Shown here: positions 55,500 to 64,000 of the stretch, one piece after another
Layout of the letters: each line of letters opens with the position of its first letter
Numbering within the stretch: position 1 is the stretch's first letter
NCBI RefSeq assembly: GCF_914767665.1
Contig: NC_059504.1
Location: 35,743,720 to 35,807,719 of the forward strand
Length of the DNA stretch: 64,000 nt
Direction: 5' to 3'
Source: Harmonia axyridis
Taxonomy: Eukaryota; Arthropoda; Insecta; Coleoptera; Coccinellidae
The notes under the pieces: generated by a model
Seen by the model: the letters and a program-made list of their open reading frames with translations, nothing else
Databases searched by the model: none
Told to the model about the DNA's origin: nothing
Made by a program: the position numbers and the translations under genes

Positions 55500-56360
55500 C
55501 TCAGAATAACTTTCGAATAGGCAGATCCAACTGAGAGCGCAGCCTTTGAGATGGTCGAATTCGTGCACGACTGCTTGGATGATGGAATCTGTGTTGCGGG
55601 TTTGTTCTTCGACCAATCTCGAGAATTCGATTCCCTAAAGTTCGATTTCATTATTGACAAATTGTATAGGTAGTCTTGGATTCAGGGTTGTTTTTCTGGA
55701 GTGGGTCTGAAGTTTCCTTACAAGTCGATGCCTTTATGTAAGTGTGGATCAGCAGGATTCCAATAAATATCCTGCGATGATGGGTGTCCCGCAGGGATCT
55801 GTTTTAGGGCCCTTATTATTTATCATTTTTGTGAATGATCCATGAACAAGTATTAGGTACCCATCACATTTTATTTCCATTAAGATTTTACTCTTTGCAG
55901 ATGATAACTCAATTCTCATCACATCACTGAATCTCTTCTGCTTTGTGCTACAGCCAAAATGAATGTTAACAAGACTGATCTAATTTACCGTCAAACTCCC
56001 GATTCATAGGTCGACGACTGATTTTAAATATGCCTTCTGGTGACTTACAATCATCTGACTCTTTGAAGTTTCTTGGTATACATGTTGATATCACTCTCAA
56101 TTGGAGGAATCATGTTGATGATGGTTGTAGGAATTTATGTAGTTTTTATTATGCTTGTTGGGAGTATTCTGTTCTCTATGGTACTCTCACCTGAATTACA
56201 ATGTGATTCTGTGTGGTGAATCACCCGACATCGATGCAGTCTTTGTCTTATACATCTTGAAGTACCTGCTCACGGGCGTAGTCAGAGCAAACAAATTTCA
56301 GCAGTCTCCGTCATACATCGGAGCTGAACTTTTCAATCATATGTGCCTGATAGGCTGAAA
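55500..56360 (+). pseudogene. non-LTR reverse transcriptase relic
   Basis: The + strand frames contain the ordered blocks of a Jockey/CR1-like reverse transcriptase: LFFDQSREFDSLKFDFIIDK (near 55600), MMGVPQGSVLGPLLFIIFVN (near 55780), LFADDNSILI (near 55890, catalytic Asp pair intact) and LKFLGIHVDITLNWRNHVDD (near 56065). Stops and shifts separate them. Neither end of the element is preserved. The remainder to 56580 shows nothing else. Confidence 0.8.
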
Positions 56361-56579
56361 GGTTTTGGACTACAAAAGTTTCAGAAAACAAGATGAGATC
56401 ATTTTTAGTTGAGAGATGGTTTTATTTATAGCAAAAATGATTATTTTAATTCAATTATTGTCTGATTTAATTTTCTGTTTGGGTGTGATTTTTTTTTCTT
56501 TTTGATACCTTATGGACACCCCTTGGATTCAACACTGCCTTAAATGTTAGCATATCATCAAGAAACACTCTATATGGAA

Positions 56580-56970
56580 TAACAATTTCAAGCTTCATAC
56601 AAAATTTCCTGTTGTCAGCGTCATTAGAGCGAAAAAAATTCAAGCATAATATCGAAAAAAACTTAATATTTCAGCGACATCAAATACGACCTAGCTGAAA
56701 ATTTGAGTGTATAATAGCAATTTTAAGTTAGATGCAAAATTCCATGTTGAACTCGTCACCAGAGCCATAGTCAAAAATCCAAGCAAAATATCGAATAAAA
56801 ATGAGCAAAGCACTGATGTGAGATGGGATTCATTAATCACATTACGTACATATTTATATAAAATTTTGTGGTCTCTAAGAGCACAATTGGCACACGAATG
56901 AACAAGCTTTCGAAAGCTTCTGGCCTCACGTCAGTGCTTCTCCAATTTTTTTTTGCATTAGCATATTTTG
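56580..56970. repeat. dispersed repeat module, doubled
   Basis: Two adjacent 'aagcttcatacaaaatttcctgttg' style blocks (56580-56660 and 56725-56800) are followed by the 'gagcacaattggcacacgaatgaacaagc' block shared with 1345-1440. Noncoding. Confidence 0.5.
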
Positions 56971-57457
56971 TCTTTAAAACCGGACTGATAATAGTTATTT
57001 GATTTAGCTTTTGCTTAGTGTTGAATCTAAGAAATATAATGAAATATAGTTGTATACTGGCTGAGGGATCAGACTCGAAATGAAACTATAGTGTTTATTT
57101 ATTTTTCAAAAACTCAAAACTTATCCAGAAATTGAAAAATTGATATTGATCACTTTAATTTTTGTTCTTAGTAGAAATACCTCTAGAACTTTTTCCGAAG
57201 CAAATTTCAACTTGAGTAAATCGAAAGGACCGACTCCAAAACTTTATCTATCCTCCTGTTGAACTCTTTGGCAGTTAGAAATGGGCTAGAATGAATTTAT
57301 TATCAATGTGAGCAAACAAAGAGAGGTGTAAAAGTTGGATTATTCTGATCGATTATCAATTATGTAGGTGGGCCATCAGTACCAACTCCACTTAAAAAGA
57401 TTCCGTTAGGCGTGTGACTAGTTTTCATTTTATCCACGCTCGCTCATTAAGTTGGCA

Positions 57458-57490
57458 TATAAGCGAGCGCGCAAAAGCATTTCAATTTCA
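57458..57490 (+). promoter_or_regulatory. candidate TATA promoter of the ATPase beta gene
   Basis: TATAAG at 57458-57463 is followed 26 bases later by an initiator-like TTCAATTT, in a GC-richer island directly upstream of the coding exon. This would give a 5' UTR of about 235 bases. A second initiator-like TCAGTC lies near 57520. Confidence 0.4.
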
Positions 57491-57721
57491 ACACGTTCGG
57501 ATGTGAACTTGTCCGTGTGTTCAGTCGGTTTCCATCAGTTTCCGATTCACCTGTTGTAGAGTGATATATGAAAATTCGAATGAATTAACAGTTTCCTGAT
57601 TTTTAATTTTCGTGTTGTGCTCTTGTGTGAAGTGTTCTTTCGTCATAATCTGTGATTTTAAACCTTCAAACTGTTTTATTCATTATAAGAATATCTCATT
57701 TGGTCCTATAATATTTGTATT

Positions 57722-57848
57722 ATGGAGAATGAAAATGGCTTTAGGAACAATTATTCCAACCATAAGGACAATAAATGGCAATCATTGCAAAAAACAATAT
57801 ACGATTCCTCCAAGAATGAAATATTAGGCAGGACGCCTAAGAGTTGGG
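57722..57848 (+). CDS. Na+/K+-ATPase beta subunit (nervana type), first coding exon
   Basis: The beta subunit is a type II membrane glycoprotein that matures and traffics the sodium pump alpha subunit. From the ATG at 57722 the exon reads MENENGFRNNYSNHKDNKWQ, then SLQKTIYDSSKNEILGRTPK and SW plus one base, ending at a perfect donor GTAAGT. The cytosolic signature IY(N/D)...LGRT..SWG just before the transmembrane helix is characteristic of insect nervana proteins, which commonly have the exon boundary at this place. The membrane helix and ectodomain should be in later exons; I find none before the window ends, so the intron exceeds 6 kb. The frame is short and easily overlooked. Confidence 0.75.
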
Positions 57849-59820
57849 GTAAGTTTATCTAATTATCTATTATTATTTTGCGCGAAATCAGTTAGATGAT
57901 TTCTTGACAGTAGTCAGTTTAAAAAACTCAAAAATAAACATAACCTCAATAAAAGTTTCGAAGAAAATTATGTTCTAAACTTTCGTTTTTCGGAGCACGG
58001 AATGTAATAATAATTGTAAGTTGTGGTTTATGATGACTTATTGCATGTTTCATGCATTCAAAATCTTGGAATATCCACTTGATTCTCTAAAAATAACTGC
58101 CGAATATTCTAGAGCCCAAAATAGATCGCGGTTTGGGTGTAAAGTATCAATGGATCATTGAAATAAGTTGTATGTGGTGAATATTTTTAAAATTGTAAAG
58201 TTATTTCAGACTTCCGCTTGATATTCACAGAAATATCGAAAACACACAGTGCTGAGCAATCCACTTATCATTCAAAAACTTTTCACAATCTTAAGATCAA
58301 TTGAAAATTTGCGAATAATATTTTCTGAACTTTTGAATTCTTTGTGGATGAATGTATGATTCCACTTCAAGATTTGGAGAATTATGAAAATAAAAAAAAT
58401 AAATGTTTCCTTACCATTATAGATATCGTCTATGAAATTTTCAAAATGTAGATCATTAAAAAATGATAAGATGAATAAGATTTTAATAGTCCTGAACTGG
58501 TTTATAACCTGTTCAAAGTTGATTTAAGGGCAGTTCTTGGAGTTTCAATATTATGTATAAATTGATTGAACAAAGTTATACCTAATAATAAATCTTCATC
58601 TTTATTTTATTCTCCAGGAATTATCATTAGAGATTTTCGAAATTCTTTGAAAAATCTAAGGCCGAATAAAGACTTCTCAAAAGAGAGTCTAAAAATTGTT
58701 TGCTCTTACTTACAAAAGTATCCGATCCGTCAATTTTGATGGTTAGATATGAAAACAAATAATTTCTGAAAACTATTCGACTTGCTTCCATGGAATGAAA
58801 TAAGTATATATTGTTTTAGTCAATCATAACATTTTCATCTCTATTTGTTCCAATTCCAGGAATGAGTATGCGAAATTTTGAAATAACTTTCAGTTCAAAT
58901 CGCAAAGGATGATTTTAATCGTAAGGAAGGAGTTCAACGAGTTGAAATGTTATTTTGAATTGCTCTGCGTTTCTAAACAAAAAATAGTATATAGCATAAA
59001 CCATCTTCGAATAACCTTTCGTAACAAATAATGAATCCCATAAATTTCTGCAATATTTTCTTTCTGTTCTTTACTTACTCATTCTGAAAACTTTTTTATA
59101 AGGTTTATAATATTATTTTCAATACCAAAATGAAAATAGTGTACCTACTCTCTTACGATAGAATTGGAAAAAATTCTAAATTTTTCCATATTTTTATTTC
59201 GTATCTAATAATAAATTTTTGCGATATTCTAAAAAAAAAGAGAATGCGAAAAAACTTCACGAGCTTTCTAGAAATCTTTAACAGCTAGTTCAAACACTCG
59301 ATAAACCAGAGACTCAATCTGAAAATATAATTGAAAACATGATTTGCAATAATGATTCTGAATACATTATTTTTTACAAAAGAGTGCCAAACTTTGTTAA
59401 TCTCGTAGTTATGAAGTTCAAGAGATTTGATTCGGATTTCTGAACAAATAACAATAACACTATTTTTCGAAATGTATGTATGGGATAATGTTTGAAGTGA
59501 CTAATTTCAAATCGGATCGATTATTGTCGACCTTATCGTATTCCTCAGAACAAATTTCTCAGTATACGTTCACGTTGTCCTATCGTATTTCCTTATTATG
59601 ATATAAATTCCGGATGTGATTTCTTGATAATGATTCAGTTACATTCATTGCGTAATATCTGATAGGTATATCAATGCCATTTATAAAAACGAAATAAATA
59701 AACCTTTTCTCAAATTTTTCTGGAAGGCTCTTTCATATAATGCTTGTTTTTCAAGAGTTCGACAACTTTAAATAGTATTACAAGACTGAAATATTATTGG
59801 AAGGAATTTTTAATTATTAT
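57849..59820 (+). other. presumed first intron of the ATPase beta gene
   Basis: A+T-rich, no recognisable exon, repeat or transposon in this part. Several short similar phrases (AAATAATTTCTGAAAA types) occur but form no clear element. Confidence 0.5.
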
Positions 59821-59849
59821 TATCTGGTAAATAATTTCATGGCATTTAT

Positions 59850-61055
59850 TTTTTGTCCGCTACGGCTACGAGTTACTGAGTCCATTCGATAAGTCCAATT
59901 TTTCACTACTTTTTCCAATTAATCTCTGGCTGTATGGCGTCAAAGGTGGCTTGAATATATTGGCTTCTGATGCTTCAAGAGTTGCTGGTTTGGCGAAATA
60001 AATCAGTGTCCCAACATAGGCCCATGAAAATTAATCAAGAGACGTTAAGTCGCATGAATGAGAGGGCCAGGTAATAGGACTTCTAGAAATAAAGTTGTCA
60101 CCAAATTGATTTTGCAATAAATTTATGGTTGAGCGCGCTGAATGGCAAGTTGCGCCATCTTATTGGAACAAAATGTCTTCTATGTTTAGCTTGTAATTTT
60201 AGGAAACAAAAATCAGTCAGCATTTTCCAGGTAGCCGAGGGACAAAGACCAACAAGTTGAGAACGTCGACGTATCGACATTTCGGCGTCTTCTCCAAAAC
60301 TTTACGCTACAGCAGCAATATTTTTTTCGGTATTATTTGTCTTGCTGATGGTTTTGAATCGTGAACAGTTAAAACTTAAAACAGTCCATAAAACAATCAA
60401 TTAGGTACAGCAAGAATTGCTTGCTCACTAGGCAGATTATGTTGACTGTAAAATAGATGAAGTGCTCCATGAACTTCGCGAATTGAATCATTTTTTTTCA
60501 TAATTTCTCCACAATTTGGCGTTGTTTTGGCGTTAAACGATTCATGATGAGGTTCCGTAAGGTTTGGCAATACGCTCTATTAGTGTGACGTCACGCCATT
60601 TTTGGTTTTCCTGTCAGTGTTCGGAATCCAAACAAATAAATAGTCATTCAAATTAGTACGGTGTCGTTGAAGGAATTGGCTTATTTTCATAAATAAGAGT
60701 ATTTGAGGAACGATTTCAGTATTAATTGATAGACAGAAGGAACGAGGTTAATACTAAGTTTGAATCCTGTATCATTACCAAGATTTTGTAAAAAGCTGTG
60801 TTTATAAGATCGTTCCTTAAATCATCTTATTTATCAAAATAAGCCAATTTTTTCAATGACAACGTACTAATTTGAATGACAATTTGTTTGTTTGGATTCC
60901 GAACACTGACAGGAGAACTAAAAATGGCGGTGTGTGACGTCATCACTAATGAAGCGTATTGGCAAACCTTACGGAACAGAAATGCCAACACAATTTGGTA
61001 TTGTCAACTGTCAAACCACCATAACTTATTATGCAGCTAAAAAAATACCTGTTAT
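59850..61055 (-). pseudogene. mariner-like relic with a nested foldback MITE
   Basis: Same family as 9230 and 14409. The right terminus AGCTAAAAAAATACCTG is near 61036. The minus-strand ATG at 60545 gives MNRLTPKQRQIVE. Frames further on give MSIRRRSQLVGLCPSATWK (DNA-binding half), a DGATCHSARSTINLLQ block and WPSHSCDLTSLD around 60080-60170. The first catalytic block is deleted, and stops are frequent. A MITE (60552-60976) splits the region just upstream of the start codon. Confidence 0.75.
60552..60976. mobile_element. foldback MITE, 425 bp
   Basis: The ends are GTTCCGTAAGGTTTGGCAAT and the complement with one mismatch. Arms of about 170 bp pair, including TCAGTGTTCGGAATCCAAAC near 60615 and its mirror near 60890, and both arms carry TGACGTCA-like sequence. 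It is inserted in the mariner-like relic and is therefore younger than it. Confidence 0.75.
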
Positions 61056-61139
61056 ATTTTATATTGGGTTTTGTTAAATAAAGGCCTTTTTCTCGAATTT
61101 TTAGCCGGGAATTGTATCAAACGATAAGTTTCACTCGCT

Positions 61140-61520
61140 ATACACGATTCTTAATCAAATTCATTTCTGTCCGTCCGTAAACACGATTACCCTTGAATGA
61201 ACATACATACCAAATCTTCAACTTTCAATCTTTGTGAAAAATTTCATGTTGAGTTTGTCATCATATTCATAAGAAATTCAAGCAGAATTTTTCCGTAACC
61301 ATAGATCGGACTATGTTGATATTCAGTTTGTAAATGTAGAACAATCAATCGAATCTTTATGGCGTATCGTCGGAATTGCCGATCTAGATGAACTAACCGA
61401 AAACAATGACATCATAATACTTAAATCACATCTCATATAATCATATACAGTTCTGTGGTGTCGCAATAGGCGCATGGATGAATCAATATCCTTTAAAATT
61501 TTCACAATTTGAGTTCGTGA
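61140..61520. repeat. dispersed repeat module
   Basis: CTGTCCGTCCGT at 61167, then AAATTTCATGTTGAG at 61239 with the 'aagaaattcaagcag' follow-up, then a 'ttctgtggtgtcgcaataggcgcatgg' block. It shows the order of the three sub-blocks of this repeat most fully. From 61560 to 62885 nothing else is recognised. Confidence 0.5.
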
Positions 61521-62887
61521 AATGCTCAAAAGAATTAGGAACCTACTGATGTGGAGTTAGGAGATTTTGTATATACTCTTGTTCAAATTGATGGAAGCAT
61601 CTCTTTTTTTGGAAGAATTTTCTCAAGTATACGGAGAATAAAGCATATAGAAATTGTACTGACGAGAAATCTTGAATTTGACGACTAATAGGTACCCATC
61701 AATCAGTTGAACCTTATCTTTTGGAATCATTTGCGACTCAAAATTTTAAAAAAATACAGATATCGTGGGGAAATGATATTTATACTTGGGGAACGAGCGA
61801 TCGAAACGTTAAACGACAAAATCGTAGAAGAAACAATTTTAGATGTAATCTAGCAGTTCAATTGGATTCTTCTTCAGAATTATGCTATTTTCAAGACCTC
61901 CTGGTATGTTGATATGTAATATTGTGTTAATATTTATCATTATCACATTGACGTCAAGGACACAACAAACCACATAAGTCTAGCTTGGATAATTATTGTC
62001 ATGTTTTTTTATCCACTTCCGAAATCTACTTCTGAAATTATCACATTTTTTGTTTATAATTCTTATATGTGAGTATCCCCTTCACTCAAAAAAAATATAA
62101 ACTTATTCACATTATACAGATATTTTCTGTCTTTTATATGCGGTTGAGGCAGATTGATTATAATTTTAATTATATCCCCATTGAAAGATACCTACTGCTG
62201 AACATTGTCAAACATAAAATAGATGGTAAGAAGCAGTCTTTGAGTTCGGGAGTTATGTTGAGGATCGGAAGGCCATTTTTGAATTTGAACACAAATTAAA
62301 AAATTACGGAGATTATCGTGCCGAAATGAAGCGATCTGTTAAGGGAAAGAGTGCTCAAAAATAAATTTATTTTTTCTCTTTTCGATACGTGTCTCTGTAC
62401 TGGCTACAAATCGTGAAAACATAAAATTGAACAAAACTTTCTAGATTTCCGCTGGATTCAGGAAAACTTGATTTTCACGATAAAACTTTTGGAACATACT
62501 CATTTAACCGAACATACAATTCAATTCGAGCAGAATCTGGCAGTTGTTTTCTTAGATATCAACTAAAAAAATTATCTATGGTTTCCGTTCGCACGATCTT
62601 TTTCCAAACTGTAAGGAAATAAAATTGATATATTTTGGTCATGAAATATTTCAGATGAAACTGATAACATTTGAATCGATGGAAGGAACTGTTTTAGAAT
62701 ATTCACAATAGATGTAACTAACCATGAAGCATCAAACTATTATAATCGTTAATTTCCTTTAGTCAGGAAAATTGTAAGCATAATACCTACCTACAAAGTG
62801 ATCTTCCAAGGCAGTATCGCACTAAACTTCGACCTAGTCTATTCTACAGTGGCGTATTTGTTACATTTCTTAGTAATAGGCTATAAA

Positions 62888-63810
62888 AGATTTTGCAATG
62901 AGAGGTTTCATTTTGATATTAAAAAGAACGAGTATCTATATTTCAAGAGAAATCAGTGGATGTTCATTTCATTGTAACGAAGAAAATAACGATGGAAAAC
63001 TATATCAGCAAAATGGCCGCCACGGTTTGATTGCACCTCCATATCCTTTCAATGAAATTTGTTCTGACCAATTCGTCATTTACGGCTGTATGTCCTCGAT
63101 AACTTAACGAATTTCATCTTAAAGAATCTTGAAGATTCTCTTCAAGATATAACACGAGCAGAAAACTTTTCTTGTAAAATTGCGATTGTTTTGTTGCCGT
63201 CTTGTTGAAAATAAACGTCGTTCACATCAATTCCAGCCATGAAATATCATTGAACATAGCTCGGTAGTGTGATGCATTCACCGCAAAAGATGCACCAGAA
63301 TCATTTTCGAATAAGTAAGATTCAATCAGCCAAAAACCGCGCACGTTGTGGATGGAGAGGCTTTTCAACAGTCATTCCTAGATTTTCCGAGCCCAAAATG
63401 TGACAATTCTGCTTCTTAATGTAGCCTCCGAGGGGAAAATGGGCTGCATCACTGAAGAAGATTCTTCAATGAAAATTTGGAGCATTTTGATTTCAAGGAC
63501 CTAATCAGCGAAGATACGACGTTGGTGGTGATCGACCGGCTTGAGTTCTTGTCTTAACTGAATTCTAAAAGCCTTAAGACCTTAGTCTTTATGCAAAATA
63601 AGGAGTAATGTCCTTTGTGGAATACCTAATTCACAAGATCAACAAAAAATCGACAAATCTGACTTTTTTTTCAGTTGTTCTTGAGCAATGCACACGGTTT
63701 CGACTCTTTACAGCACTAACTTGTCCCAACATCTCAAATATTTCCACCAGTTTTACTTTTGCCGGCGAAAAAAGGTGCTTCACGACGATCCAAAAGTTCA
63801 CATTCATACA
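62888..63810 (-). pseudogene. mariner-like transposase relic (1995/4733 family)
   Basis: The left end is GAGAGGTTTCATTTTGATAT at 62899. On the minus strand, from 63805, the frames give LLDRREAPFF, AKVKLVEIFEMLGQVSAVKS, then ELKPVDHHQRRIFAD near 63500-63550. HILGSENLGMTVEKPLH near 63370 and a C-terminal NGRHG-type end near 62990-63030 follow. The block with the final Asp is deleted. Multiple shifts. From 63810 to the window end nothing is recognised. Confidence 0.7.
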
Positions 63811-64000
63811 AATGAAATTGAAATTAGATGATTTGTGCTATGCTGACCTTATTCGATATATTTCTTCTATTTTTAGTACGGTTGTAAACTTGGATTTCGT
63901 TGTGTCAGTTCATAGATTTGATTTTACACAATAAATAGTGTTTGGATATGTTTCCGTGTTAACGAAAGGTCAATTATCACCTGAACCTGATTTACAGTTT

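Noticed and set aside
57612..57827. 71-codon + strand frame at the ATPase beta exon
   Set aside because: It is in a different frame from the nervana-like reading, which has the family signature and ends at a perfect donor.
1..64000. CRISPR arrays, operons, ribosome binding sites and rRNA genes
   Set aside because: None seen. The window is eukaryotic, with GT-AG introns, and its repeats are transposon-derived without regular spacers.

Overview
The window looks like a nuclear genomic stretch from an insect. It is strongly A+T-rich, has GT-AG introns, and holds two genes with clear insect or metazoan counterparts in a dense litter of decayed transposons. A beetle is my best guess from the type and number of mariner-like relics, but that part is inference.

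The main gene is on the + strand: a centrosomin (cnn / CDK5RAP2 / myomegalin family) gene. Its CM1 exon begins at 33878 and the stop codon is at 53536-53538. Eight exons join in phase to give about 1553 residues, starting with a textbook CM1 motif, followed by coiled coils and a conserved C-terminal helix. Two candidate first coding exons lie far upstream (12258-12313 and 28039-28168). They differ in phase, and each fits one of two acceptors 10 bases apart at the CM1 exon. An in-frame read-through of exon 42339 gives a possible short isoform ending at 42635. At 57722-57848, on the same strand, is the first coding exon of a Na+/K+-ATPase beta subunit (nervana type) with a TATA-like promoter; the rest of that gene is not recognisable before the window ends.

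The rest is mostly mobile DNA. There are at least nine relics of Tc1/mariner-type transposons in three families, three non-LTR retrotransposon relics, PIF/Harbinger-like and hAT-like MITEs, and a tRNA-like element. There is also an unusual load of long near-perfect palindromes (foldback elements) of 0.5-3.2 kb, many ending in TA-CAGGGTG. At least eight lie inside the presumed cnn transcription unit. Some have arms that are themselves tandem duplications (layout >> <<). One carries a YqaJ-type exonuclease fragment and another a scrap of transposase at its centre.

Region by region: 1-12 kb holds mariner relics and one 1.4-kb foldback. 12-34 kb is the putative long cnn first intron(s), with mariner copies, a tRNA-like element, foldbacks and a GC-richer island at 27.6-28.2 kb. 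34-54 kb is the cnn body, with foldbacks stacked in its introns. 54-57 kb holds repeats and a reverse transcriptase relic. 57-64 kb holds the ATPase beta promoter and first exon, then intron or intergenic DNA with two mariner relics. The two genes encode unrelated functions (centrosome scaffold; ion pump).
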